A DNA stretch of 64,000 nucleotides from Leifsonia sp. EB41 (GCF_041262565.1 NZ_JBGCCJ010000001.1:930001-994000), one strand, 5' to 3'. Positions 8,842 through 18,024 are shown, numbered from the stretch's first letter. Numbers and translations: made by a program. The notes: generated from the sequence alone by a model not told the origin.

Positions 8842-9803
8842 CGCTGCCACCGCGCCGTCCGGCGCACGAGCGCCGAGTAGGCCAGCATGACGACGATCAT
8901 CACCACGAGCATCCCGAGCGCCATCGAGCCGGCCAGGTTCGCGCGGCCGAGCACGGTCTCCGAGATGAGGGCCTGGCGGATCTGCAGCGACACGATGTTG
9001 TTGGCCTGGCCGACGAGGGCTGCGGCGGTCGCGTACGACGAGAAGGCGTTGGCGAACAGCAGCAGCAGGCTGCCCAGGAACGACGGCAGCAGGATCGGGC
9101 CGCCGACGCGGGTCCAGTAGGTCCAGCGCGTGCCGCCCAGCGTGGCGGTCGCCTCCAGCCATTGCGAGCGCAGGCCCTCCAGCGCGGGCAGGAAGGTGAT
9201 GACCATGAGCGGGATCTGGAAGTAGAGGTACGGAAGGATGAGGCCGGGCACCGTGTAGAGCCAGACGCCGTTCGCGTAGATGTCGAGGTGGAAGGCGTTG
9301 CGGAGCAGCACCGTCACGAGTCCCTGCGCGCCGATGGTGGCGATGAAGGCGAACGCGAGCATGACTCCGCCGAACTGGGCGAGGACGCTGCTGGCCGAGC
9401 CGACGAGCGAGCGGGTCACGCCGCCCGGCCGGGCTCCCAGCATCGCGAAGCAGAGCGCGGCTCCGGCCACGGCGCCGACGACGGCGGTGACCGCGGAGAG
9501 CCAGAAGGCGCCGAAGAACGAGCCGGCGATGGCGGGCTCCGTGAGGCCGGTGAGATTGGACACGGTGAAGCGTCCCTCGCCGTCCACGAACCCGCTGCCC
9601 ACCGCGACGAGCGTGGGGACGGCGAGGAAGACCACGACGTAGAGGGCGAACGGGGTGAGGCCGAGCGCGGCGGCGAGGCCGCGCGGGCGACGACGGCGGC
9701 TCCCGGCGTCGGACGGCCGGGCCGACGACGGCTGCCGCCGGGAGTCGCGCGAAGCGATCCCGGCGGCAGCGTCGGCCGCGGGTGCGGCGATGGTCTCGGT
9801 CAT
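8838..9803 (-). CDS. ABC importer permease, first subunit
   Basis: The 321-residue protein starts at the ATG at 9803, which overlaps the binding-protein stop (ATGA). An unusually long cytoplasmic N-terminus of about 50 residues (Ala/Ser/Arg-rich) precedes six or so transmembrane segments. The EAA loop reads WLEATATLGGTRWTYWTRVGGPILLPS. It resembles PotB-type permeases. The frame stays open far upstream as a high-GC artefact; nothing there is protein-like in this frame. Confidence 0.92.
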   Translation of the reverse strand: MTETIAAPAADAAAGIASRDSRRQPSSARPSDAGSRRRRPRGLAAALGLTPFALYVVVFLAVPTLVAVGSGFVDGEGRFTVSNLTGLTEPAIAGSFFGAFWLSAVTAVVGAVAGAALCFAMLGARPGGVTRSLVGSASSVLAQFGGVMLAFAFIATIGAQGLVTVLLRNAFHLDIYANGVWLYTVPGLILPYLYFQIPLMVITFLPALEGLRSQWLEATATLGGTRWTYWTRVGGPILLPSFLGSLLLLFANAFSSYATAAALVGQANNIVSLQIRQALISETVLGRANLAGSMALGMLVVMIVVMLAYSALVRRTARWQR

Positions 9804-10942
9804 CAGCCGACCGCGTTGGCCCACTTGGCGTTGAGGAGCGTGCCGGCGTCGGTGGCCTGCTTGTCCGTCATCACGGCCACCTTGTCCAGCTTGCCCGGGA
9901 ACTCCTTGGTGTCGAGCGTTCCGGCCTTCTCCATGGCGTCGACGCGCGCGGGGTAGGCACCGCCCTTCAGCCAGGCGTTCTGGGCGGCGTCGCTGTAGAG
10001 GTACTCCTCCCAGAGGCGGGCGGCCGCGGGGTGCGGGGCGTCCTTGTTGATGGCCTGGTTGTAGTAGCCGACGTACGCGGTGCCGGGGAGCACGGTGTAC
10101 TTCCAGTTCACGCCGCCCGACTTGATGGTGTCGGAGGTGGTGTAGCCCTTCTGGTTGAACGACCAGTCGAGCAGCACCGGGGTCTCGCCCGAGGCGATGG
10201 TGTTCGGCTTGCCGTCCGCTGCGTTCCAGTTGCCCGCGGCCTTCAGCTTGGTGAACCAGTCGACGCCCGGGGTCAGGTCGTCCAGGGTCCCGCCGTTCTG
10301 CAGGTCGGCGTAGGCGACGGCGCCCGCCGCGGCGGCGGCCTGGGTGGGGTTGCCGTTGAGCGCGACGGCGCCCTTGAACTCCGGCTTCAGCAGATCGGCG
10401 AACGACTTCGGCGCGGTCTTGATCTTGTTCGCGTCGTAGCCGACCGACATGACGCCGTAGTAGCCGACCTTCCAGAGGCCGTCCTTCTCCTTCTGCGCGG
10501 CGGGGATGTCGGCGAAGCCGGTGGGCTTGTACGGCGCGAAGTACTGGGTGTTCGCGAGCGCGACGGACGAGCCGATGTCGAAGGTGTCGGGAGCGGTGTC
10601 CTGGCCCTTGAGCTTCTTGGCGGCGTCGATCTCCTCCTGGCTGGAGGCGCTGTCCTGGCTCGGGTTGATCGTGATGCCGTACTTCTTGGTGAAGCCGTCG
10701 AAGATCTCCTGGTAGTTGGCCCAGTCGCCGGGCGTCGCGATGATGTTGAGGCTGCCCTCCTTCTTCGCGGCGGCGACGAGAGCGGCCATGCCGCCGGCAG
10801 AGGCGACGTCGGTGGCCGTGGCGGCCGAGGTGCTCGCGGCGGTGCTGCTGGCGTCGGCGCCGCCGGAGCAGGCGGCGAGCGAGAGGGCGACGACGGTCGC
10901 CGCGGCGGCGAGGCCGGCGACGCGGGCGCGCGTGTTGATCAC
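9803..10942 (-). CDS. ABC importer substrate-binding lipoprotein (PotD/Fe-type family)
   Basis: The 379-residue protein has a lipoprotein signal peptide: basic start, hydrophobic core and lipobox LAAC at about residues 21-24, so it is anchored outside the membrane. The mature part shows the extracellular solute-binding fold, with NIIATPGDWANYQEIFDGF near the start and WLKGGAYPARVDAM near the end. Related binding proteins recognise spermidine/putrescine, ferric iron, thiamine or aminoethylphosphonate; I cannot choose among these. GTG start at 10942, with GGAGG nine bases upstream. It is the first gene of the operon, divergent from the YcaQ-type gene. Confidence 0.92.
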   Translation of the reverse strand: MINTRARVAGLAAAATVVALSLAACSGGADASSTAASTSAATATDVASAGGMAALVAAAKKEGSLNIIATPGDWANYQEIFDGFTKKYGITINPSQDSASSQEEIDAAKKLKGQDTAPDTFDIGSSVALANTQYFAPYKPTGFADIPAAQKEKDGLWKVGYYGVMSVGYDANKIKTAPKSFADLLKPEFKGAVALNGNPTQAAAAAGAVAYADLQNGGTLDDLTPGVDWFTKLKAAGNWNAADGKPNTIASGETPVLLDWSFNQKGYTTSDTIKSGGVNWKYTVLPGTAYVGYYNQAINKDAPHPAAARLWEEYLYSDAAQNAWLKGGAYPARVDAMEKAGTLDTKEFPGKLDKVAVMTDKQATDAGTLLNAKWANAVG

Positions 10943-11085
10943 GGAATGTCCTCCAGGTCGGGTTGACAGCCGGGCTGTGCGAACCGGCTCGTCGCCACGC
11001 TAGGGAGGCCGGGATACGCGTGGCCCAGCGGGGAGTGACCAAAAGGTGAACGAGGAGTGTCAGACCTTGCCGCTAAGGTCGATCC

Positions 11086-12318
11086 GTGGTTGAACAGCTC
11101 TCCCCCGCCCTCGCGCGCCGCATCGCGCTCGCCGCCCAGGGCTTCGGGCGCCCGCGCCCGGCCGTGGTGGGCACACGGCAGCTCAACGGGCTGATCGACC
11201 GCATCAACCTGCTGCAGATCGACTCGGTCAACGTGTTCGAACGCAGCCACTACCTCCCCGCGTTCGCGCGGCTCGGCGCTTACGACCGCACCCTGCTCGA
11301 CCGGCTGACGTTCGACGCGCGCGGACCGCACACCGAGTACTGGGCGCACGAGGCCGCCTTCGTGCGCAAGGAGGACTGGTCGCTGTTCCGCTGGCGGATG
11401 CAGGACTACCGCGAGCGGTACGGCACCGGCAACGCCTGGTTCGCCGCCCACGACTCCACCCTCACCTGGCTGCGCAGCGAGCTGGCCGCCAAGGGCCCGC
11501 TCGCCGCGAGCGAGATCGAGCACGACGCCAACAGGCGCTCGGGGCCGTGGTGGGGCTGGTCGGAGGTCAAGCGGGCGCTGGAGCGGATGTTCCTGTTCGG
11601 CGAGGTCGCCATCGCCGGCCGCACCCGCTTCCAGCGGCGGTACGGGCTGGTGGAGGACGTCCTCCCGCCCGCGGTGCTCGACCGCGCCGTCGACAAGCCC
11701 GACGCCATCCGCGAGCTGCTGCGCCGCTCGGCCGTCGCCCACGGCGTCGGCACACTCCGCGACTTCGCCGACTACTACCGGCTCAAAGGCCCTGCCGTCG
11801 CCGCCGCGATGCAGGAGCTGGAGGACGCCGGGGAGGTCATCCCGGTGCAGGTGAAGGGCTGGACCGGCGCAGGCGACCGGCCGGTCAAGGCGTGGCTGCA
11901 CCGCGACGCGCGCAAGCCGCGCAGCGTCGACGCCGCAGCACTGCTCTCACCGTTCGACCCTGTGGTGTGGTTCCGCGACCGGGCGCTGCGGATGTTCGGC
12001 TTCCACTACCGCATCGAGATCTACACACCCGCACCGCAGCGCGTGTACGGCTACTACTCGCTGCCGATCCTGCTGGACGATGAGCTCGTCGGCCGCATCG
12101 ACCTGAAGAGCGACCGGCAGGCCGGCGTGCTGCGGGTGCAGTCCGCGTGGACGGAGGCCGGCGACGGCGGCCGGGTGGCCGAGCGTCTGGTCCCGCTGCT
12201 GGGCGAGACCGCGGCCTGGCAGGGCCTGGGCGGCGTGGAGGTCGCCCAAGGCGCACGGGGCGACCTCGCGCCCATGCTCGCCGCCGAGCTCGCCCTGGCA
12301 GCGTCCACGGGCTTCTGA
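11086..12318 (+). CDS. winged-helix YcaQ/AlkX-type DNA glycosylase family protein
   Basis: The 410-residue protein belongs to the HTH_42/YcaQ family. The catalytic QxD motif is seen in LLQIDSVNVFERSHYLPAFARLG, and later family blocks include EYWAHEAAFV, LLSPFDPVVWFRDR and FHYRIEIYTPAPQRVYGYYSLPILL. Known members remove bulky or cross-linked purines from DNA, and the bacterial enzymes repair interstrand crosslinks or protect antibiotic producers. The start is the GTG at 11086. No biosynthetic cluster is near, so a housekeeping repair role is most likely. Confidence 0.88.
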   Translation: MVEQLSPALARRIALAAQGFGRPRPAVVGTRQLNGLIDRINLLQIDSVNVFERSHYLPAFARLGAYDRTLLDRLTFDARGPHTEYWAHEAAFVRKEDWSLFRWRMQDYRERYGTGNAWFAAHDSTLTWLRSELAAKGPLAASEIEHDANRRSGPWWGWSEVKRALERMFLFGEVAIAGRTRFQRRYGLVEDVLPPAVLDRAVDKPDAIRELLRRSAVAHGVGTLRDFADYYRLKGPAVAAAMQELEDAGEVIPVQVKGWTGAGDRPVKAWLHRDARKPRSVDAAALLSPFDPVVWFRDRALRMFGFHYRIEIYTPAPQRVYGYYSLPILLDDELVGRIDLKSDRQAGVLRVQSAWTEAGDGGRVAERLVPLLGETAAWQGLGGVEVAQGARGDLAPMLAAELALAASTGF

Positions 12319-12363
12319 GGACTCCCTCGCGGGAGCGCCGGGTGCGGGGGTAAGGTGCGGGAC

Positions 12364-12792
12364 ATGAGTTCACCGCTGGAGTACCTGGACGCCGACGGGG
12401 CCGATGAGGCCGACTACGAACAGCCCATGCGCGAGCTCTTCGCCTACCGCGACGGCGAACGCTGGCTCGACGGCATCGTGACGGGTGTGAAACGCGGACC
12501 GGACGGCCGCGCGCACGTGCAGTTCGACAACCGGATGTGGGTGACCACGGATGATGTGCGCGAGTCCAGCCACTACATCGCGGTGCTGCTGAACCCCGAC
12601 TCCTCGGTCTACGCGGAGATCATCACCGGCTACCGGGACGGCGCCCCCGCCGACCTCATCCGCGACATCGACGTGGTCGACGGGGCGAACAACGCCGGCA
12701 CCGAGTGGCGCCCGCTCGACGAGCGCGCCGTCGGCACGCGCGTGCGCTACCGCTACACCGGCACCGCCGAGCTGGAGGCCGCCGAAGCGTAG
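12364..12792 (+). CDS. hypothetical acidic protein
   Basis: The ATG at 12364 (MSSPLEYLDAD) is preferred over the GTG nine bases upstream. The 142-residue soluble protein is acidic, with no signal or membrane segment. Its N-terminal half contains WLDGIVTGVKRGPDGRAHVQ, a strand-turn-strand pattern like a small beta barrel, and it ends with VGTRVRYRYTGTAELEAAEA. It starts 45 bases after the YcaQ-type gene and may be cotranscribed. I do not recognise the family. Confidence 0.65.
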   Translation: MSSPLEYLDADGADEADYEQPMRELFAYRDGERWLDGIVTGVKRGPDGRAHVQFDNRMWVTTDDVRESSHYIAVLLNPDSSVYAEIITGYRDGAPADLIRDIDVVDGANNAGTEWRPLDERAVGTRVRYRYTGTAELEAAEA

Positions 12793-12801
12793 TCCGGGCT
12801 C

Positions 12802-13692
12802 CTAGAAGGTGGAGCCCATCTTCTCGAGGCGATCGACGCGCTCGGGGATGGGCGGGTGCGTCGAGAACAACCGGCTCGTCAGGCTGGGCTTGAGCGGCTC
12901 CGCGATCCACAGGTGCGCCATGCTGCTGTTCTGGCGGCGCATCGGCCTCCCGTAGTCCTGCAGCTTGAGCAGCGCGCTCGCGAGCGCGTCCGGGTGCCGT
13001 GTCGTCATCGCGCCCGTCGCGTCGGCGAGGTACTCGCGCTGGCGGGAGACCGCGAGCTGCACGAGCGTCGCCACCAGCGGCGCGATGATCGCGGCTACGA
13101 GACCGAAGACCAGGACGATCGGGTTGCCGCCGCCGCCGTTGTTGTTGTTGCGGTTGTTGCCGCCGAAGAAGGCCATCCGCACGAAGATGTCGGCGATGAG
13201 CCCGATCGCGACCGTGAGCCCGAAGACGATCATCGACAGCCGGATGTCGTAGTTGCGGACGTGCCCGAGCTCGTGCGCCATCACGCCCTCCAGCTCGGCG
13301 TCGTTCATGATGTCGAGGAGGCCGGTGGTCGCGGCGACGGAGGCGTGCTGCGGGTCGCGCCCAGTGGCGAACGCGTTGGGCGCCGGGTCGTTGATGATGT
13401 AGACCGCCGGCATCTGCGTGCCCGTCGTGATCGACAGGTTCTCGACCACGTTCCAGAGCCGCGGGTTGTCGGCCTTCGTGATCGGCACGGCCCCGGACAT
13501 GCTGAGCGCCTGACTGGAGGCCATGAAGTACTGGAACACGGCGTAGACGATCGCGCCGATCCCGACCCAGGCCAGGATCGCCCAGCTGTTGTAGATGACC
13601 GAGAACAGCCAGCCGAGCGCACCGATGAGGATCAGGAACAGCAGGATGATGAAGACGGTGTTGCGCTTGTTCCTGGCGATTGCCCTGTACAT
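12802..13692 (-). CDS. htpX: HtpX-type membrane zinc metalloprotease
   Basis: The 296-residue M48 family protein has two N-terminal transmembrane helices, the zinc motif HELGH (about residue 140) with the third ligand Glu expected in EYLADATGA, and further hydrophobic segments at about residues 150-215. A Gly/Asn-rich linker, FFGGNNRNNNNGGGGNP, sits between the membrane segments. HtpX degrades damaged membrane proteins. It is preceded by lemA with a 7-base gap, a common actinobacterial pair. The ATG at 13692 fits the family N-terminus (MYRAIARNKRNT). Confidence 0.95.
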   Translation of the reverse strand: MYRAIARNKRNTVFIILLFLILIGALGWLFSVIYNSWAILAWVGIGAIVYAVFQYFMASSQALSMSGAVPITKADNPRLWNVVENLSITTGTQMPAVYIINDPAPNAFATGRDPQHASVAATTGLLDIMNDAELEGVMAHELGHVRNYDIRLSMIVFGLTVAIGLIADIFVRMAFFGGNNRNNNNGGGGNPIVLVFGLVAAIIAPLVATLVQLAVSRQREYLADATGAMTTRHPDALASALLKLQDYGRPMRRQNSSMAHLWIAEPLKPSLTSRLFSTHPPIPERVDRLEKMGSTF

Positions 13693-13699
13693 CGACGCC

Positions 13700-14266
13700 C
13701 TAGAACTGAACGCGCGGCGGCTCGGCGATCGCCGCCAGGTTGTCGACCTCGAAGAAGTCGCGCCCGGAGAAGCCGAGACGGCGGGCGAACAGGTTGTTCG
13801 GGAAGACCTTGATCTTCGTGTTGAACTCGCGCACGCCGCCGTTGTAGAACCGGCGCGAGGCCTGGATCTTGTCCTCGGTGTCGACCAGGTCGGCTTGCAG
13901 GCGCAGGAAGTTCTGGCTCGCCTGGAGCTGCGGGTAGGCCTCCGCCACCGCGAAGATGCTCTTCAGCGCGGTCTGCATGTGCCCCTCGGCCACCGACGCG
14001 TCGCCCGGCGTCTGCGCGGACAGCGTCTCGGCGCGGGCCTTGGTCACCGACTCGAAGACCCCGCGCTCGTGCGCGGCGTAGCCCTTGACCGTCTCGATCA
14101 GGTTCGGGATGAGGTCGGCACGACGCTTGAGCTGCACCGTGATGTCGCTCCACGCCTCGTCCACCCGCACCTTGAGCGTGATGAGCGAGTTGTACGTTGC
14201 CCAGAAGTAGATTCCGATGATCGCGACGAGCACGACGACGATGATGACCGGAATGAGCCATTCCAT
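13700..14266 (-). CDS. LemA family protein
   Basis: The 188-residue protein has an N-terminal transmembrane anchor (residues 2-22) and the LemA helical domain with YNSLITLKVRVDEAWSDITVQLKRRADLIPNLIETVKGYAAHE, here cited only as markers at about residues 25-70. RRFYNGGVREFNTKI and a C-terminal RVQF complete the pattern. Function is not well established; LemA genes very often accompany htpX-like proteases, as here. The start is the ATG at 14266. It is divergent from the TetR gene at 14410. Confidence 0.93.
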   Translation of the reverse strand: MEWLIPVIIVVVLVAIIGIYFWATYNSLITLKVRVDEAWSDITVQLKRRADLIPNLIETVKGYAAHERGVFESVTKARAETLSAQTPGDASVAEGHMQTALKSIFAVAEAYPQLQASQNFLRLQADLVDTEDKIQASRRFYNGGVREFNTKIKVFPNNLFARRLGFSGRDFFEVDNLAAIAEPPRVQF

Positions 14267-14409
14267 TGCGGGAACTCCTAAGCGTGAATGCGCCGATCGA
14301 CTGCGCTGATTAGCATCCTAACCGGGACGGATGCGCCTCCCACGGGCTTCCCATCACACTCGAAGCAACCCCAATGCGGATGGACAGGGCACCGGGTCCG
14401 GGGTGCACA

Positions 14410-15054
14410 ATGGCACTCGTGAGTGAGCTCGCCGAACGCCGCAGGAGGGGCCGGCCGCGCAAGGAGCGCGGGGCGGCCTCCACCCGTTCGGCCATCGTGC
14501 GCGCGGCGGCCGAGGAGTTCACCGAGCGCGGCTACGAGGCGGCCTCGCTGCGCGCCGTCGCACGCCGCGCCGGCGTCGACTCCGCGCTCGTGCACCACTA
14601 CTTCGACGACAAGGCCGAGCTGTTCGCGGCCACGCTGGAGGCTCCGCTGCGACCCGACCGGGTGCTGGACGTCGTCCTCGGCGCGCCCAGGGAGCAGGTC
14701 GGCGAGACGCTGGTGCGCTACCTGCTCACCCAGCTGGAGGACGAGCGGGCGGCCGGCCGGATGGTGCTCATCCTCCGCACGGTGCTGAGCAGCGGTCCCG
14801 GCACGCGGATGCTGCGCGAGTTCCTCACCCGCGAGGTGTTCGCCCGGCTTGCGGCGCTGACCCACGCCGACGACGCCGACCTGCGCGCCGATCTGGCCGC
14901 GTCGCAGATCGTCGGCCTGATGATGACCCGGTACGCGCTCAAGCTCCAGCCGATCGCGAGCGCCGACCCTGACGAGCTGGCGCGGCGGGTGGGGCCGGTC
15001 ATCCAGTGGCATCTGTTCGGGGATATTGACGGCGGGAGCACTCCGGGCGAATAA
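14410..15054 (+). CDS. TetR family regulator of the adjacent ABC-2 exporter
   Basis: I take the ATG at 14410 (MALVSELAERR); the ATG at 14374 would add 12 residues of leader. The 214-residue protein has the TetR helix-turn-helix at about residues 20-65 (AAAEEFTERGYEAASLRAVARRAGVDSALVHHYFDDKAELF) and an all-helical ligand domain after it. It is followed after 8 bases by an ABC-2 type ATPase and permease, so a drug- or lipid-responsive efflux unit is likely. An inverted repeat overlaps its stop codon and the next start (15053-15076) and may be its operator. Confidence 0.92.
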   Translation: MALVSELAERRRRGRPRKERGAASTRSAIVRAAAEEFTERGYEAASLRAVARRAGVDSALVHHYFDDKAELFAATLEAPLRPDRVLDVVLGAPREQVGETLVRYLLTQLEDERAAGRMVLILRTVLSSGPGTRMLREFLTREVFARLAALTHADDADLRADLAASQIVGLMMTRYALKLQPIASADPDELARRVGPVIQWHLFGDIDGGSTPGE

Positions 15055-15076
15055 TTCATCACATGATGAATTCATC
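15053..15076. promoter_or_regulatory. overlapping inverted repeats at the exporter start, candidate TetR operator
   Basis: AATTCATC (15053-15060) and GATGAATT (15065-15072) form an inverted repeat around ACAT. The shifted 12-base palindrome GATGAATTCATC (15065-15076) overlaps it. AT-rich palindromes are rare in this DNA. The site covers the tetR stop and the ATG of the ABC ATPase gene, with no good ribosome-binding site between the genes. Confidence 0.6.
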
Positions 15077-15899
15077 GCCGTCCGCGCCGACCGACCTCGT
15101 CGGCGACGCCGCCGTCGTCATCGACGGCCTGCGCGTCAAGCGCGGCCGGACGACCGTGCTCGACGGGCTCGACCTGCACATCCCGCGCGGTCAGGTGGTC
15201 GGCCTGCTCGGGCCGAGCGGCTGCGGCAAGACGACGCTCATGCGCTCGATCGTCGGCGTCCAACGCGTCGCGGGCGGCACGGTGGAGGTGCTCGGCCAGC
15301 CCGCAGGGTCCGCCCCCCTGCGACACCGGGTCGGTTATGTGACCCAGGCGGCGAGCGTCTACGACGACCTGACCGTGCGGCAGAACCTGGCGTACTTCCG
15401 CAGCGTGCTCGGCGCCGGCAAGGCGGACGTCGAGCGCGCCATCGAGGCGACGGACCTCGGCCCGAACGCCGGGCGGCTCGTCTCCACGCTCTCGGGCGGC
15501 GAGCGCAGCCGGGTCTCCCTGGCCGCGGCGCTGCTCGGCTCCCCCGACCTCCTGGTGCTGGACGAGCCGACGGTCGGCCTCGACCCGCTCCTTCGCGTCG
15601 AGCTCTGGACGCTGTTCCACCGGCTCGCGGACGGCGGCACCAGCCTCCTGATCTCCAGCCACGTCATGGACGAGGCGACCCGCTGCGACCGGCTGCTGCT
15701 GATGCGGGAAGGCGCCATCCTGGCCGACACGACGCCGGAGGAGCTGCTCGCGGAGACCGGCGCGGCGGACGCGGAGGGCGCCTTCCTCACGCTGCTGCGC
15801 AGGCACCACCCGCGGCACGCGCTGGGTGAAGGGGCCGAGGACGGCGGCCCGGAGGAGACCGACCACGAAGGGTCCGAGCACGGGGAGGCCTCCCGATGA
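15063..15899 (+). CDS. ABC-2 type exporter ATP-binding protein
   Basis: The 278-residue ATPase has Walker A GPSGCGKTT, signature LSGGERSRV, Walker B LLVLDEPTVGLDP and switch LISSHVMDEA. The DEPTVGLDP form and the small size fit exporters of the DrrA/NatA class. The C-terminal 35 residues are acidic and His-rich (GEGAEDGGPEETDHEGSEHGE), with no domain I recognise. It overlaps the permease start by four bases. Two start ATGs are adjacent at 15063 and 15066. Confidence 0.94.
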   Translation: MMNSSPSAPTDLVGDAAVVIDGLRVKRGRTTVLDGLDLHIPRGQVVGLLGPSGCGKTTLMRSIVGVQRVAGGTVEVLGQPAGSAPLRHRVGYVTQAASVYDDLTVRQNLAYFRSVLGAGKADVERAIEATDLGPNAGRLVSTLSGGERSRVSLAAALLGSPDLLVLDEPTVGLDPLLRVELWTLFHRLADGGTSLLISSHVMDEATRCDRLLLMREGAILADTTPEELLAETGAADAEGAFLTLLRRHHPRHALGEGAEDGGPEETDHEGSEHGEASR

Positions 15900-16630
15900 A
15901 CCCCACCCGCACCCTCGCGACCGCCGGCCGCGTGCTCACCCAGATCCGGCACGACCCACGCACGATCGGCCTGCTGGTGGTCGTGCCGAGCCTCCTGATC
16001 GGCCTGGTGGCCTGGATCTTCACGAACACGCCGGTGTTCGCCACGATCGGGCCGGCGATGCTGGCGCTCTTCCCGTTCGTCGTGATGTTCCTCGTCACGA
16101 GCATCACCACGCTGCGGGAGCGGCGCACCGGCACGCTGGAGCGGCTGCTGTCCATGCCGCTCGGCAAGGGCGACTTCATCCTCGGCTACACCCTGGCGTT
16201 CGGCCTCCTCGCGGTCATCCAGTCGCTGGTCGCGTCGGGGTACGCGATCTGGGTGTGCGGACTGGACGTCAAGGGCGACACCTGGCTACTGGTCGCGGTG
16301 GCGGTGACGGACGCCGTCCTGGGCAGCACCCTGGGCCTGTTCGCGAGCGCCTTCGCGCGCACCGAGTTCCAGGTGGTGCAGTTCATGCCGGTGATCGTGT
16401 TCCCGCAGATCCTGCTCGGCGGCATCTTCATCCCGCGCGATCAGCTCCCGGACGGCCTCCGCCAGATCAGCGACTGGCTGCCGCTGTCGCACGCGGTGGA
16501 CGCGCTCAACGCCGTCTCCACGAACTCGCACGACGCCGCCTACATCGGCGGCCAGCTCCTCATCATCGGCGCTTTCGCCGTCGGCGCCGTCATCGTCGGA
16601 GCCCTCACCCTCCAACGCCGCACCGCCTAG
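15896..16630 (+). CDS. ABC-2 type exporter permease
   Basis: The 244-residue protein has about six transmembrane helices and the ABC-2 signature: FLVTSITTLRERRTGTLERLL in the first cytoplasmic loop and QILLGGIFIPRDQLPDGLRQISDWLPLSHAVDAL near the end. It pairs with the ATPase to form a DrrAB-like exporter, substrate unknown (drug, lipid or peptide). Translation is coupled by ATGA overlap. The operon ends here against a hairpin repeat. Confidence 0.93.
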   Translation: MNPTRTLATAGRVLTQIRHDPRTIGLLVVVPSLLIGLVAWIFTNTPVFATIGPAMLALFPFVVMFLVTSITTLRERRTGTLERLLSMPLGKGDFILGYTLAFGLLAVIQSLVASGYAIWVCGLDVKGDTWLLVAVAVTDAVLGSTLGLFASAFARTEFQVVQFMPVIVFPQILLGGIFIPRDQLPDGLRQISDWLPLSHAVDALNAVSTNSHDAAYIGGQLLIIGAFAVGAVIVGALTLQRRTA

Positions 16631-16640
16631 CTCTCCAGCT

Positions 16641-16702
16641 ATCCATTCCGGAGTTGTGTACGCCTGAACACGGCGTGTTGCGTGCACAAGTCCGGAATGG
16701 AT
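16641..16702. repeat. interrupted palindrome, family B copy 1
   Basis: Arms 16641-16663 (starts ATCCATTCCGGAG) and 16680-16702 pair with two mismatches in 23; the centre holds a smaller AACAC/GTGTT hairpin. It lies between two convergent genes. A related copy is at 56692-56765. It may act as a two-way terminator. Confidence 0.85.
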
Positions 16703-16710
16703 GGTTGGGG

Positions 16711-18024
16711 TCAGGGGCCGAGGACTCGGCGGAGGTAGGGGTTCTCGAAGCGGCGGTCGGGGTCGAGGCGGTCGCGGACGGCCAGGAAGTCGTCGAAGCG
16801 GGGGTACGCGTCGCGCAGCGACTCGGCGTCGCGGTAGTGCATCTTGCCCCAGTGCGGGCGGCCCCCGTGGGCCGTCATGATCTCCTCGACGGCGGCGAAA
16901 TACTCCTTCGGGTCCTCGCGGTAGTAGCGGTGCACCGCGATGTAGCCGCTCTCGCGCCCGTAGGCCGTCGACAGCCAGTTGTCGTCGGCCGCCGCCGAGC
17001 GCACCTCGACGGGGAAGGAGATACGCCAGCCCCTCCGCTCGATGAGGGCCTTCACCTCGGCGAGCGCGCCGGGCACGGCCTCCCGCGGCAGCGCGTACTC
17101 CATCTCGCGGAAGCGCACGGTGCGGTTGGTGACGAACACCCGTGGCGAGTGGTCGGTGAAGTCCCGGTTGCCCGTGAGCTTCTGCGCAAGCCGGCTGAAC
17201 CGCGGGATGATGCCCGGCACCACCGTCCCGACCGCGCAGACGCCGCGGTAGACGCCGTTGGCGAGCAGTTCGTCGTCCAGCCAGCGGCCGGCCGCCGACA
17301 GCGGGGCGCGCGGCTCGGTGAGCGGCAGCCGGGTGTTCGTCTTGGTCAGGCCGGTCTCGGTGTGCGGGAACCAGTAGAACTCGAAGTGGTCCTCGGCCGC
17401 CGAGCGCTCCAGGTAGCTGTCGAGCACCTGCTGCAGCGGTTCCGGACGCTCGACCGCCTTCAGCAGGTACGCCGGCACGCACTGGAGGGTGACGTCCACG
17501 ATGACCCCGAGCGCGCCGAGCCCGAGGCGGACGGCGGGCAGCAGGTCGGCGTTCTCGTCCTCGCTCACGGTCAGCAGCTCGCCCGCCCCGGTGACGAGCG
17601 TGACCGCGACGATCTGGGTCGCCAGGCCGCCGAAGGAACCGCCCGTGCCGTGCGTGCCGGTGGAGGTCGCGCCCGCGACGGTCTGCCGGTCGATGTCGCC
17701 CATGTTCTGCAGCGCCAGCCCGTACGGGCGCAACAGCCGCGGGAGCTGGTGGAGGTGCGTCCCGGCGGCCAGGCGCACCCGGCCGCGTTCCAGGTCGACG
17801 TCGAGGACGCCGCTGACGTCCTCCAGGTCGAGCAGCACACCGGGCGCCGCGGCGATCCCGGTGAAGCTGTGCCCGGCGCCCACCGCCTTGACCCGCATCC
17901 CTTGCTTCGCCGCCGCCGCGACCGCGCGCTGCACGGCCTCGGCGTCCCGCGGGCGCTCGACGCGCTGCGGGCGGATGGACTCGCTGCGGCCCCAGTTGCG
18001 CCACACCGCCCCGTTCGCCGTCAC
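16711..18024 (-). CDS. FAD-linked D-arabinono-1,4-lactone oxidase/alditol oxidase family
   Basis: GTG start at 18024, inside the GTGA overlap with the upstream aldolase gene; 437 residues. The N-terminal FAD_binding_4 domain has VKAVGAGHSFTGIA, whose His is the candidate covalent flavin site, and VAGATSTGTHGTGG. The C-terminal ALO domain has RPHWGKMHYRDAESLRDAYPRF and a closing DPDRRFENPYLRRVLG. Family members oxidise aldonolactones or polyols with O2 and release H2O2. It is the last gene of a four-gene operon with a PLP enzyme, MFS transporter and TetR, so the substrate is probably a polyol or hydroxylated compound imported by the MFS protein. Confidence 0.9.
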   Translation of the reverse strand: MTANGAVWRNWGRSESIRPQRVERPRDAEAVQRAVAAAAKQGMRVKAVGAGHSFTGIAAAPGVLLDLEDVSGVLDVDLERGRVRLAAGTHLHQLPRLLRPYGLALQNMGDIDRQTVAGATSTGTHGTGGSFGGLATQIVAVTLVTGAGELLTVSEDENADLLPAVRLGLGALGVIVDVTLQCVPAYLLKAVERPEPLQQVLDSYLERSAAEDHFEFYWFPHTETGLTKTNTRLPLTEPRAPLSAAGRWLDDELLANGVYRGVCAVGTVVPGIIPRFSRLAQKLTGNRDFTDHSPRVFVTNRTVRFREMEYALPREAVPGALAEVKALIERRGWRISFPVEVRSAAADDNWLSTAYGRESGYIAVHRYYREDPKEYFAAVEEIMTAHGGRPHWGKMHYRDAESLRDAYPRFDDFLAVRDRLDPDRRFENPYLRRVLGP

